NCBI RefSeq assembly: GCF_000698555.1
Contig: NZ_JFHE01000003.1
Coordinates: 310,001-374,000 of the forward strand
Origin: Caballeronia grimmiae
GTDB taxonomy: Bacteria > Pseudomonadota > Gammaproteobacteria > Burkholderiales > Burkholderiaceae
Length of the DNA: 64,000 nucleotides
Direction: 5' to 3'
The stretch's first letter is position 1; each line of letters begins with the position of its first letter. A program made the translations under genes and the position numbers. Below, piece after piece: positions 1-9,782 of this stretch. The notes under the pieces are model-generated. The model saw only the letters and a program-made list of their open reading frames with translations, searched no databases and had not been told where the DNA came from.

Positions 1-7
1 GCTGCGC

Positions 8-2473
8 TCACGACGGCAGATGAATCTGCGTCGCGTCCTTGCGGATCAGCGTTGACGCCGTGAGCATCTGCTTGCACTGATGCGCGAGCAGTTTCAGATC
101 CTGAATCGCATCGGCGGGGAGCGCCTGCGCGCGTTCGGCGGCGGCGACCATCGTATCGAGATCGCGGCGCAAATCCTTGATTGCGTCGGAGGGCGGGGCG
201 CCGTCGTCGTCCGATATCGCGGCCTGCGCGTCCGACAGATTGTCCCGCACGATGGCGAATGCCCGCTGCACCGGCTCGAAAGGCTTCGGATCGGCGTCAT
301 TGATCGCTTGCAATAGCGGCGCGGCCGCCGTGATCTGCGACGCGAGCACGTGGCTCTGGACGAGCAGATCGTTCAGTTCGGCGACGTATTTCTGCTGCGG
401 CTTCGGCTCCAGCATCATGCGCTGAAACGCCTGCGCGAGATTGGCGAACGCGACGTGCACGTTCTTGCGCGCGAGCCGGTAGCGGAAGTCGCGATCGAGC
501 GCCGTCGCCGCGACGGTCGCGGCGGCGGACCCGCCCTTGCTCGCGGTGGCCGCGGTGCTCTCGCCGATGTTCACCGACGACAGCCGCTCCGCCGTCGCGC
601 TCGCGGCCTTGAGGGCGGGCTCGTCGCTGGCGGCGCTGGTCTTGATTTCCGGCGCGGGCACGGGCTCAGGCGCGGTTGCGAGCGCCGCGCCCGCGTTGCC
701 ATCGGCGAAAGCGGCGCTCGGCACGGACGACGGCGCGCGGGACGTAGCGCCCCCCGTTTGCGTCTTCCAGGACCAGCTTGCTTCCAGATAATTGCGCGTC
801 GCGCCGAGCAGATCCTTCACGAGCTTGCCCATCAGCCGGTACTCCCAGTACGGGAACAGATGACTCGCGGCAATGGCGATAGCGGACCCAACGACCGTAT
901 CGATGGCCCGCTCGCCGATCAGCCGCAAGCTGCCCGGCGCGAGCAGATGGAACATCAGCAGCACATACGACGACGTGAACACCACGCTGCCCGCGTAGTT
1001 GAAGAGCAGCAGGCTGTAGCTCATGACCATCGACGCGAACATCGCGACCAACAGCACATGCGGGTCCTTGACGACGAGGATCAGCGCGATCGTCACCGCG
1101 CAGCCGATCGTCGTGCCGATGATCCGCTGCGTATTGCGCTGCTTGGTGAGCGAATAGCCCGGCTTTAGGATGATGACCGTGGTCATCACGATCCAGTACG
1201 CGTTCGTGAGCGGCAGCAGCCGCCCGAGCCAGAAGCCGACGCCCACCGCGATCGTCACGCGCAGCGCGTGGCGGAAGCTCGGCGATGACATCGTCAGATT
1301 CGAAAAAATCTGCCTGAACGGCACGCGCCGGCTCGAGATGAAACGCGAGAGCGCGTGATCGATCTGTACCTCGGTTCCGCTGAGACTGGCGTCGTCGTGC
1401 GTGCGGCGGCGCATCTTGTCGATCAGGCGCGTGGCGCTCCACAGACGCCGGAACACGGCGGCCGCCGCCGCATACGCTTCGGGATTCTTCTCGGGCAGCG
1501 CGTGCTTGCGCATCAATTCGAGTTCGTATTCGATCGCGCGCAACTCGGCCTTCATGCTGACGTGCTTCGACGCCGGGCGGTTTTGCAGCACCGCGAGGCC
1601 GATCTCCTCCAGGTCCTCGCTGGCCTTGCGCATCAGGTCGCGATAGAACACGAGCACGTCGGAGCCGGCGAAGGTCTTGCGCACAAGCGGATAGTCCGTA
1701 TGCGCGCCGACGAAGAACTCGTGCAGGTCCACGATGTTGATGAAGAGATTGAAGAGCCGCGCGCGCCGCGCATCGAGCTTGCCGGTTTTCACCTTCGGCA
1801 GATTGCGCAACACGATCTCGCGTGCGCCTTCCTGCTGCTCGACGGCCGCGATCTGCTTTTCAATGAGCTTTCGATAACACTCGTCGAGGTCGGCGTCGAC
1901 GTCATAGAACTCTGCGCGCGCCTGCAGATACTCCGCGCAACTGAAGATGCTCTGCGCGAGCGCCTGCCGCTCGATGCGATACACGAGCAGATGCGAGACG
2001 AGCGTCGCCCAGTACGTGTACCAGAGGCCGCCGAGCAGAATCCACGACGCGTTGATGAGCGCCTGCATCGGCGTGAAATGCTCTTCGAGCGTCACGATCA
2101 TCATGAAGAGCGTCGCGAAGCTGATCTGCGGCCAGCGGTTGCCGTAGACGACGATCAGCGACAGCACGAAGGTGAGCGGCACGACGGTCAGCCAGAGCGT
2201 CACCGGATGGGCCGTCGCAATGCCGGTCGCGAGCGCCGAAAAAAAGCCGATGACCGTGCACGCGAGCATCTCGTTGTGCTTGTGCTTGAGCGGCCCCGGC
2301 ATGTCGACGACGCACGCGCCCAGCGCACCTGTCGCGATCGTGAAGCCGAGTTCGCGGTTGTGAAACACCGTGAGCATCAGCACGGCCGGGAGCGAGATGC
2401 CAAGCGCGCTGCGCAAGCCGCCGAAAAAGTACTGGCTATAGATGAACTTTTTTATTTCGAACGAGTAACGCAT
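8..2473 (-). CDS. FUSC-family inner-membrane protein (YccS/YhfK-like)
   Basis: This 821-residue protein has two blocks of closely packed membrane segments, at about residues 20-170 and 405-560. Each is followed by a long soluble part, which is the duplicated layout of FUSC/YccS-type proteins related to the fusaric acid and aromatic acid efflux components. The second block contains the conserved-looking stretch RVTIAVGVGFWLGRLLP and a following NAYWIVMTTVIILKPGY. An Ala/Ser/Pro-rich low-complexity linker of roughly 80 residues near 580-660 separates the second block from a helical C-terminal tail. The gene is transcribed away from recC with about 190 bp between them and is complete, with its TGA at the very edge of the window. 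The substrate cannot be told from sequence; export of an aromatic or weak-acid compound is a family-level guess. Confidence 0.85.
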   Translation of the reverse strand: MRYSFEIKKFIYSQYFFGGLRSALGISLPAVLMLTVFHNRELGFTIATGALGACVVDMPGPLKHKHNEMLACTVIGFFSALATGIATAHPVTLWLTVVPLTFVLSLIVVYGNRWPQISFATLFMMIVTLEEHFTPMQALINASWILLGGLWYTYWATLVSHLLVYRIERQALAQSIFSCAEYLQARAEFYDVDADLDECYRKLIEKQIAAVEQQEGAREIVLRNLPKVKTGKLDARRARLFNLFINIVDLHEFFVGAHTDYPLVRKTFAGSDVLVFYRDLMRKASEDLEEIGLAVLQNRPASKHVSMKAELRAIEYELELMRKHALPEKNPEAYAAAAAVFRRLWSATRLIDKMRRRTHDDASLSGTEVQIDHALSRFISSRRVPFRQIFSNLTMSSPSFRHALRVTIAVGVGFWLGRLLPLTNAYWIVMTTVIILKPGYSLTKQRNTQRIIGTTIGCAVTIALILVVKDPHVLLVAMFASMVMSYSLLLFNYAGSVVFTSSYVLLMFHLLAPGSLRLIGERAIDTVVGSAIAIAASHLFPYWEYRLMGKLVKDLLGATRNYLEASWSWKTQTGGATSRAPSSVPSAAFADGNAGAALATAPEPVPAPEIKTSAASDEPALKAASATAERLSSVNIGESTAATASKGGSAAATVAATALDRDFRYRLARKNVHVAFANLAQAFQRMMLEPKPQQKYVAELNDLLVQSHVLASQITAAAPLLQAINDADPKPFEPVQRAFAIVRDNLSDAQAAISDDDGAPPSDAIKDLRRDLDTMVAAAERAQALPADAIQDLKLLAHQCKQMLTASTLIRKDATQIHLPS

Positions 2474-2667
2474 CGACTTCCTGTATGGACGCGCAAGGGG
2501 CGGGCAAGGGCGACGTCGAGTCTAACGCAACTCAACGAGCGTTCGGACCTCGGCCAAACGGCCAGGTTCTCGGCGCGAAGTCGCTTTGTTATGCTGACGC
2601 TTGATCTGACAAAGCTTTGCGTTTTGCGCGCGGGTTCTTCGCCTGCCAGCATCCAATCCCGCCCTTC

Positions 2668-5600
2668 ATGCTCGAACTCTTCTATTCGAACCGTCACGAA
2701 ACGCTTGCCGCCGCGCTTTTCGAGGACCTCGACGCATTCGCGATGCGCGAGGGCAATCCTTTCGCGCGCGAGTCGGTCATCGTGCCCAGCGCGGCCGTGC
2801 GACGGCGGCTGGAACTGGATATGGCCGAGCGTTTCGGCATCTGCGCGAATGTCGACTTCTGCTATCTCGCGCAATGGTTATGGGCGCAGATCGGACGCGT
2901 GCTGCCGGTGCCCCAGCGTTCGCCGTTCGCGCCGGACCGGCTCGCGTGGCGCTGCTATCGCCTGTTCGACGAGCCGCCGTTCAGACATGCGCCGCGCCTG
3001 TCGACCTATCTCGATGCCGCCGACGATTCCATGCGCTATGAACTCGCGCGCCGCATCGCGACGGTGTTCGACCACTATCTGACCTATCGCCCGGACTGGC
3101 TCACGCACTGGCAGTCGGGCGGCTCGATTCTCGCGGGCGGCGGTGCTGAGACGGATGCGCGCGGTCCGCGTCTCGCGGGCGCGAGCGAGATTCAGCGCCA
3201 GGACGAACACTGGCAGGCCGCGCTGTGGCGCGCGCTGCTCGACGACCTGACGACGCCCGGCTCCGGGCAAGATCCGACGCCGCCCGCGTATCGCTTTCTG
3301 GCCGACGCGCCGCGCTTCGATCTCGATACCGCGATGCGCGCCGAATGGCCGAGCCGCATCAGCGTGTTTGCGCTGCCGACCATGCCGCCGCTGCATATCG
3401 CGTTGCTGCGCGAGCTGTCGCGCTGGATCGACGTGCGCATCTACGCGCTCAACCCGTGCCGCGAATTCTGGTTCGATATCGTGAGCCAGGCGCGCGTCGA
3501 ACAGCTCGAACTGAAGGGCGAGGCGGACTTTCAGGAGGTCGGGCATCCGCTGCTCGCGGAGTGGGGCCGTCAGACGCAGGCGCAGCTTCACATGCTGCAC
3601 GAACTGACCGAAAGCGCGGCATCGAGCGAGCGCGAGCTGTTCGAAGAGAACACCGCGCCGACGTGGCTCGCGCGCGTGCAGAACGGCATCCTGACGCTCG
3701 ACGAAGAGAACGCCGGGCCGGAGCCGGAAGACATCGTCGAGACGGGCGTGGAAGTGCATGTCTGCCATAGCCTCTCGCGTCAGCTCGAAGTGCTGCACGA
3801 CCGCCTGCTCGACTGGTTCGACGAGATAGAAGGACTCGAGCCGTCCGATGTGCTCGTCGCGTTTCCGGATCTGGCGGTGGCCGGCCCGCTCATCGACGGC
3901 GTGTTCGGCACGGCGCCCGCCGGCGCCAGCAACGAGCGCAGGCGCATTCCCTATCGCATCACCGGCTTGCCGCCTTCGCAGGCCAACCCGGTCGCGCGCG
4001 CGATGCTCGACTGGCTCGCGCTCGCGGAACGCGGCGTCGGCGCGCCGGAGCTGATCGAATGGCTGCGCGTCGATGCAATCGCGACACGCTACGGCATCGA
4101 CGCCCCATCGCTCGAAACGGCGCAGGAGTGGCTCTCGGCGGCGGGCGCGCGCCGGGGCTTGCGTCCGGCGGAAGCCGCCGGCGAGCACGTGCCCGCCGCG
4201 CGTCACACCTTCGCCGATGCGCTCACGCGTCTCTATCTCGGCTACGCGCTGCCGGGCGGCGGCGCACCGGTCGCGGAATGGCTGCCCGTCGAGGGCGCGC
4301 AGGGTTCGGAGGCGGAGTTGCTCGGACGCCTCACACGCTTCATCGACGATATCGACGCCTTCGCCGCGCAGATCGAGACGCCCCGCACCGCACGCGCGTG
4401 GGGCGACTTGCTGCTCGATACACTCGCGCGTTTCTTCGATGCCGGCGTCGCGTTCAACGACACCATCGGCGACGTGCGCCATGCGATCGATGCGCTGATC
4501 GTCGCGATGGAAGAAGGCGCGCGCGACACGGAAGTATCGGCTGCGGTGATCCGCACCGCGCTCACCGATACGCTCGACGATCCCGCGCGCGGCGGCGTGC
4601 CGTGGGGCGGCGTCACGTTTTCGTCGCTGACGAGCCTGCGCGGGCTGCCGTATCGCGTGGTCTGTCTGCTCGGCATGGACGACGGCATGTTGCCGAGCCT
4701 CACGCGCGCCGACGAATTCGACCTGATGGCGAGCTTCGGCAAGCTGGGCGACCGGCAGCGCCGCGACGACGAACGCAATCTCTTTCTCGACCTGATGCTC
4801 GCGGCGCGCGACCGGCTGCTGATCGCCTACACCGGGCGCAGCATCCGCGACAACGCCGTGCTGCCGCCCGCCGCACTCATCGACGAATTGCTCGACCATC
4901 TCGCCGAAGCCGTCGCGGGCAAGCATGCCGCGCCGGACGCACTGGCGAAGGCGCGGGCGTCGTTCGTGCGCGAGCATCCGCTACAGCCGTTCGCACCCGA
5001 GTATTTCGAGCCGGCCGGCCGTCTCTTCACCTATGAGCCGGAGCGCGCGGAACTGGCGCGGGTGCTGGCGGCGGGGCGCGTGCACGGCAGCGCGCCGTTC
5101 TTCGCATCGCCGCTGCCGCCCGAAGACGACGAAGCGGCTACCGTCGCCTTCGACGATTTCGTGCGCTTCTGGCGGCATCCTGCGCGCGCGCTGCTGCGAG
5201 ATCGGCTGGGCATTGCGCTCGTCGATGCCGAAGCCGAACTGGATATCACCGAGCCGTTCGAACTCGGCTTCGCAGGCCGCGATGCGCTCGCCGGGCGCGT
5301 GCTGCCGTCGCTGCTCGAAGCGGAAGACGACGTTGTGCACCACGCCCGCGAGCGCGCGCGTCACGTTGCGCGCACGAGCCCCGAAATGCCCGGCGGCGCG
5401 ACGGGCGCCGTCTGGCAGACGCGCGAGATGCACGCGCTCGCGCATCTCGCGGACCGCATCCGCACGTCGGTGGCGGAAGGCGCGACGCGTTTGCCGTTCT
5501 CGCTCGACGTCGCGCCGCGCTGGCCCGATACGGGCGGCGTCGCGCTCTTCGGCCCGCACGACGACGCGCTCATCGACGAGCGGCCGCTCACGCTGTCCGG

Positions 5601-6063
5601 CACGCTCAATCGCCTGACGCCGCAAGGCCAGGTGATCTACCGTTACGACCAGCCGCGCGCCCGCGATTACCTGTCCGCGTGGCTCGCGCATCTGGCCTAT
5701 TGCGCGGCGCTGCCGGACGGCCCGCGCCGCACGATCTGGCATGGACGCGGCGCGCAGTCGTCGGATTTCGAGCTGACGCCTGTCGCCGATCCGCTCGCGC
5801 ATCTCGCCGCGCTCGCGGCGCTGTATCGCGCAGGCCGGCGCATGCCGCTGCGTTTCTTCCCGAAGAGCGCGTGGCTCAAGATGACCGAAGGCGACGCGAA
5901 GGCGCACGGCGCGTGGGAATCCGACCGCGTGCGCGCGGAATCGGACGATCCGGTTTATCGCGTCGCGTTTCGCGGCGAATCGCTTGGGCTCGACGACCGC
6001 TTCGCCGCGCTCGCGCGCATCGTTTTCGAGCCGCTTCGGCAACACCTGCAACGCGACGCATGA
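2668..6063 (+). CDS. recC: RecBCD exonuclease V, gamma subunit RecC
   Basis: RecC is the subunit of RecBCD that splits the duplex and recognises the Chi signal; it looks like a helicase-nuclease but has lost both activities. The 1131-residue product begins MLELFYSNRHE, the typical RecC start. I chose the ATG at 2668 because the frame's longer version begins with a TTG and has no ribosome binding site. The protein has the family length and a C-terminal nuclease-like region but no Walker A motif, as expected. Its TGA overlaps the recB ATG by 4 bp, so recC-recB-recD are translationally coupled. The ptrA protease gene that interrupts this operon in E. coli is absent. The Chi sequence for this organism cannot be deduced here. 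Confidence 0.95.
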   Translation: MLELFYSNRHETLAAALFEDLDAFAMREGNPFARESVIVPSAAVRRRLELDMAERFGICANVDFCYLAQWLWAQIGRVLPVPQRSPFAPDRLAWRCYRLFDEPPFRHAPRLSTYLDAADDSMRYELARRIATVFDHYLTYRPDWLTHWQSGGSILAGGGAETDARGPRLAGASEIQRQDEHWQAALWRALLDDLTTPGSGQDPTPPAYRFLADAPRFDLDTAMRAEWPSRISVFALPTMPPLHIALLRELSRWIDVRIYALNPCREFWFDIVSQARVEQLELKGEADFQEVGHPLLAEWGRQTQAQLHMLHELTESAASSERELFEENTAPTWLARVQNGILTLDEENAGPEPEDIVETGVEVHVCHSLSRQLEVLHDRLLDWFDEIEGLEPSDVLVAFPDLAVAGPLIDGVFGTAPAGASNERRRIPYRITGLPPSQANPVARAMLDWLALAERGVGAPELIEWLRVDAIATRYGIDAPSLETAQEWLSAAGARRGLRPAEAAGEHVPAARHTFADALTRLYLGYALPGGGAPVAEWLPVEGAQGSEAELLGRLTRFIDDIDAFAAQIETPRTARAWGDLLLDTLARFFDAGVAFNDTIGDVRHAIDALIVAMEEGARDTEVSAAVIRTALTDTLDDPARGGVPWGGVTFSSLTSLRGLPYRVVCLLGMDDGMLPSLTRADEFDLMASFGKLGDRQRRDDERNLFLDLMLAARDRLLIAYTGRSIRDNAVLPPAALIDELLDHLAEAVAGKHAAPDALAKARASFVREHPLQPFAPEYFEPAGRLFTYEPERAELARVLAAGRVHGSAPFFASPLPPEDDEAATVAFDDFVRFWRHPARALLRDRLGIALVDAEAELDITEPFELGFAGRDALAGRVLPSLLEAEDDVVHHARERARHVARTSPEMPGGATGAVWQTREMHALAHLADRIRTSVAEGATRLPFSLDVAPRWPDTGGVALFGPHDDALIDERPLTLSGTLNRLTPQGQVIYRYDQPRARDYLSAWLAHLAYCAALPDGPRRTIWHGRGAQSSDFELTPVADPLAHLAALAALYRAGRRMPLRFFPKSAWLKMTEGDAKAHGAWESDRVRAESDDPVYRVAFRGESLGLDDRFAALARIVFEPLRQHLQRDA

Positions 6064-9000
6064 TGACGACAGCAATCCAGTCCGTGAACACCGAAGCCGT
6101 CCAGGAACTCGACGTCTTCTCCTGTCCGCTCGACGGCGTCAACCAGATCGAAGCATCCGCCGGCACCGGCAAGACGTGGAACATCTGCGCGCTCTACGTG
6201 CGCCTGCTGCTCGAGAAGCAGTTGAGCGTCGAGCGCATTCTCGTCGTCACCTTCACGAAGGCCGCGACCGCCGAACTGCACGAGCGCATCCGCACGCGGC
6301 TCGCGGGCGTCGCGCATGCCATCGAAAACGGCGATGCAGCGGGCGATCCGTTCATCGAGCGGCTTTTCGAGACCACGCTCGCCGACATCGATCCGAACGA
6401 GGCGCTGCAGCGCATTCGCATCGCACTGCATACCTTCGATCAGGCCGCGATCCACACGATCCACGCGTTCTGCCAGCGCGCGCTGCAGGAAGCGCCGTTC
6501 GCCGCCGCGATGCCGTTCGCATTCGACATGGAAGCCGACGACAGCGCGCTGCGCTTCGAGCTCGCCGCCGATTTCTGGCGCGAGCGCGTCGAACCGGCAG
6601 CGGCGCGCACGCCGTCGTTCGCGTCGTGGCTCGTCGCGAAGGGCGCGGGACCGGCATCGCTCGATGCGCAACTGGCGCGGCGTCTCAAGAAGCCGCTCGC
6701 GACGCTGCGCTGGGGCAAGAGCGAGGCCGAACTTGCAGCGGAAGCCGTCGATGCGAAAGCGCTGTTCGACGAAGCGTGCGCGGTGTGGAACGCCGAACGC
6801 GGCGCGATCGCCAGGCTGCTCTTCGACGCCGAGGCGATGCTGAAGCAGACCTCGCACAAGCGCTCGATGATCGAAGCCGCCCTCGACGCATGGGCCGAAT
6901 ATTTCGCCGATGCCGACTGTCACGCCGAGCCGCCGAAGGAGGCGCTGAAGATCACCGCATCGGCGCTCGCGAAGGGTACCAAGGCCAAGCACACGCCGCC
7001 CGCGCATCCGTTCTTCGAGCATGCCGAAACGCTTGCCGCGTCGGCTGCCGCCGCCGAAGCCGCGCAGCGTGCGATGTGGCTCGACATCGTGCGCGAATGG
7101 CTCGACTACGCGCCGGCCGAACTGTCGGCGAGAAAGCGGGCGCGTCGTGTAGTGTCCTTCGACGATCTGTTGTCGAACCTGCATCACGCGCTCGTCCGGC
7201 ACGCGTGGCTCGCGCAGGCGTTGCGCGAGCGTTATCCGGCGGCGCTCATCGACGAATTCCAGGACACCGATCCGCTGCAATACGCGATCTTCAACCGCGT
7301 GTTCGCGCCGCACGGACCGCTCTTTCTGGTCGGCGATCCGAAGCAGGCCATCTACAGCTTTCGCGCTGCCGACCTGCATACGTATCTCGCCGCGCGCGAG
7401 GGCGCGAGCGCGCGTTACACGCTCGCGGTGAACCAGCGTTCGACGGCGCGCATCATCGAGGCGTGCAATCGCGTGTTCGGCGCGAATCCGTCGGCGTTCA
7501 TTCTCGAAGGCCTCGACTATCAGCCGGTGCGCGCGGGCACGCGTTCACGCGGACCGTTCGTCGATGCGACGCCCGCCGCCGCTTACTCCGATATCGCGGA
7601 TTTCTGCGTGTGGATGCTGCCGCACGGCGATGCGGCGCTGTCGAAGGCCAACGCGCAGCGCGAAGCGGCCGAGGCGTGCGCCGCCGAAATCGCGCGGCTG
7701 CTGAAAGGGGCGGCGCGCGGTGAAGTGCGCATCGGCGACGAGGCGCTCAGTGCGGGCGATATCGCCGTGCTCGTGCAGACGCATCGGCAAGGCAGTCTCG
7801 TCAAGCGGGTGCTGGCAGCGTGGGGCATCGGCAGCGTGGAACTGGCGCAGGCGTCGGTGTTCGGCTCGCTCGACGCCGAGCAGATCGAGCGCGTGCTCGC
7901 CGCCATCGACACGCCCGGCGACTTGCGCCGCTTGCGCGCCGCGCTCGCGACCGACTGGTTCGGGCTGGACGCCGCCGCGCTGTGGCGTCTGGAGCACGCG
8001 GCATCGACGGAAGAAAGCGGCGCCAGCGATTCGACGAGCTGGGTCGAGAGATTCTCGCGCTATCGGACGATCTGGCACGAGCGCGGCTTCGCGGTAATGT
8101 GGCGCACGCTCGCGCGGGAACTGTCGATTGCGGCGCGGCTCGTTGCGCGCGCGGACGGCGAGCGCAGGCTCACGAACGTGAACCATCTCGCGGAACTGCT
8201 GCAGGCTCGCTCGGCGCAACAGCCGGGCATCGCGCCGACCTTGCGCTGGCTGGCCGCGCAGCGCGCGCAGCAGGGCGGCGGCGAAGACGCGCAATTGCGC
8301 CTCGAATCCGACCGCAATCTCGTGCAGATCGTGACGATCCACAAGTCGAAGGGCCTCGAATACGCGGTTGTGTTCTGTCCGTTCCTGAACGACGGCACGG
8401 CGCGCGACGCCTCGAAATCCGGCTTGCCCGACGCCCGCGAGTATCACGACGACGCGGGCGAAGCGGTGCTGCACTATGGAATCGACGACGACGAAGCGAA
8501 GGAAATCGGCGCGGCCATCGCACGCGAACAGGCTGCCGAGCGGGCGCGGCTCGTCTATGTGGCGCTGACGCGGGCGGTGTATCGCTGCTACGTGGTCGCG
8601 GGCGTTTATATCTCGAACATGTCGAACAAATCGACGAAGGAATCGCGCAGAAGCGTGCTGAACTGGCTCGCCGCGGGCGCGGGTCAGGACTTCGATGCGT
8701 TCTGCGACGAACCGCCAGACGAAGCGGGCATCGTCGCGGCGTGGCGCGCGCTGGAAGGGCAGGCCGAAGGCGCGATCGGCGTGACGCCGCTGCCCGTCAT
8801 CGACCGGCGCGAGCCGCTTGCCGCCGTCGAGCGCGGCAGGCACGAGATCGCCGCGCGCACCAACCGCCGCCTGTTGCGCGATCGCTGGCGCATGGCGAGT
8901 TTCAGCTCACTGGTGGCGGCGGGCGCGCGCGAAGAGGCGAATCAGTCGCAGCCCGCGGAGGCGCGCCCCGATCACGACGAATTCGCCGAAGCCGCTTCAA

Positions 9001-9782
9001 CGCTCGTGCAAGCGCCGCCTTCCCGCGACGAATCCGCGCTCGCCGACGACGACATCCTCGCGTTTCCGCGCGGCGCGGCGGCGGGCGAATGTCTGCATCG
9101 CATGTACGAGCTTGCGGATTTCACGCAGCCGTCGACGTGGCCCAAGGCGGTCGAGGACGCGCTGCGCGAGTATCCGGTTCCCGCGCCCGCGCCGCTCGCC
9201 CAGCGTCTTCGGCCGATGATGCTGCGCCTGCTCGCCGACACGCTCGAAAGCGAGATTGCGCCCGGCATGCGGCTGTCGGGCATCGCCAACGGGCGGCGCA
9301 TGAACGAGCTGGAGTTTCTGTTCCCGGCGCCGTCGCTGGATTTTCCGGCGCTACGCCGGCTGCTGTCCGCGCACGGCTATCCCGATGTCGCGCTCGAAAC
9401 GGGCGCGCTGCGGGGCTTCATCAAGGGATTCATCGACATGATCGTGCTGCACGGCGGGCGCTACTGGATCATCGACTGGAAGTCGAATCATCTGGGCGAT
9501 GCCGCCGAAGACTACGGCGCCGCGCCGCTTGCCGAGGCGATGGCGCATCACGCGTATCACCTGCAGGCGCTCGTTTATGTTGTCGCGCTGCATCGTTACC
9601 TGCGTGCGCGGCTCGCTGATTACGACTACGAGACGCATGTCGGCGGCTACCTCTATCTGTTCGTGCGCGGCGTGCGTCCCGACTGGCGCGACGGCGACGC
9701 GGCGAGCGGCGTGCATCGCGGGCGGCCGCCGCTGGAACTGGTCGAGGCGCTCGACCGGGTGATGTCGGGAGGCGCGGCATGA
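6060..9782 (+). CDS. recB: RecBCD exonuclease V, beta subunit RecB (helicase-nuclease)
   Basis: RecB is the 3'-5' helicase and the only nuclease of RecBCD, acting at double-strand ends to prepare DNA for RecA. The 1240-residue protein has Walker A EASAGTGKT at residues 31-39, the motif II region DEFQDTDPLQ, GDPKQAIYSFRAAD (motif III) and HKSKGLEY (motif V), so it is a complete SF1 helicase. The C-terminal nuclease domain keeps its metal-binding residues: D1126 in GFIDMIV and D1139 and K1141 in DWKSN. The ATG at 6060 overlaps the recC stop by 4 bp; a second ATG follows immediately at 6063, and either may be used. The TGA overlaps the recD start by 4 bp. Nothing indicates inactivation. Confidence 0.95.
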   Translation: MMTTAIQSVNTEAVQELDVFSCPLDGVNQIEASAGTGKTWNICALYVRLLLEKQLSVERILVVTFTKAATAELHERIRTRLAGVAHAIENGDAAGDPFIERLFETTLADIDPNEALQRIRIALHTFDQAAIHTIHAFCQRALQEAPFAAAMPFAFDMEADDSALRFELAADFWRERVEPAAARTPSFASWLVAKGAGPASLDAQLARRLKKPLATLRWGKSEAELAAEAVDAKALFDEACAVWNAERGAIARLLFDAEAMLKQTSHKRSMIEAALDAWAEYFADADCHAEPPKEALKITASALAKGTKAKHTPPAHPFFEHAETLAASAAAAEAAQRAMWLDIVREWLDYAPAELSARKRARRVVSFDDLLSNLHHALVRHAWLAQALRERYPAALIDEFQDTDPLQYAIFNRVFAPHGPLFLVGDPKQAIYSFRAADLHTYLAAREGASARYTLAVNQRSTARIIEACNRVFGANPSAFILEGLDYQPVRAGTRSRGPFVDATPAAAYSDIADFCVWMLPHGDAALSKANAQREAAEACAAEIARLLKGAARGEVRIGDEALSAGDIAVLVQTHRQGSLVKRVLAAWGIGSVELAQASVFGSLDAEQIERVLAAIDTPGDLRRLRAALATDWFGLDAAALWRLEHAASTEESGASDSTSWVERFSRYRTIWHERGFAVMWRTLARELSIAARLVARADGERRLTNVNHLAELLQARSAQQPGIAPTLRWLAAQRAQQGGGEDAQLRLESDRNLVQIVTIHKSKGLEYAVVFCPFLNDGTARDASKSGLPDAREYHDDAGEAVLHYGIDDDEAKEIGAAIAREQAAERARLVYVALTRAVYRCYVVAGVYISNMSNKSTKESRRSVLNWLAAGAGQDFDAFCDEPPDEAGIVAAWRALEGQAEGAIGVTPLPVIDRREPLAAVERGRHEIAARTNRRLLRDRWRMASFSSLVAAGAREEANQSQPAEARPDHDEFAEAASTLVQAPPSRDESALADDDILAFPRGAAAGECLHRMYELADFTQPSTWPKAVEDALREYPVPAPAPLAQRLRPMMLRLLADTLESEIAPGMRLSGIANGRRMNELEFLFPAPSLDFPALRRLLSAHGYPDVALETGALRGFIKGFIDMIVLHGGRYWIIDWKSNHLGDAAEDYGAAPLAEAMAHHAYHLQALVYVVALHRYLRARLADYDYETHVGGYLYLFVRGVRPDWRDGDAASGVHRGRPPLELVEALDRVMSGGAA

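Noticed and set aside
2878..4977. A 699-codon minus-strand frame inside recC
   Set aside because: Antisense shadow; Arg/Ala-rich with no motif and no ribosome binding site.
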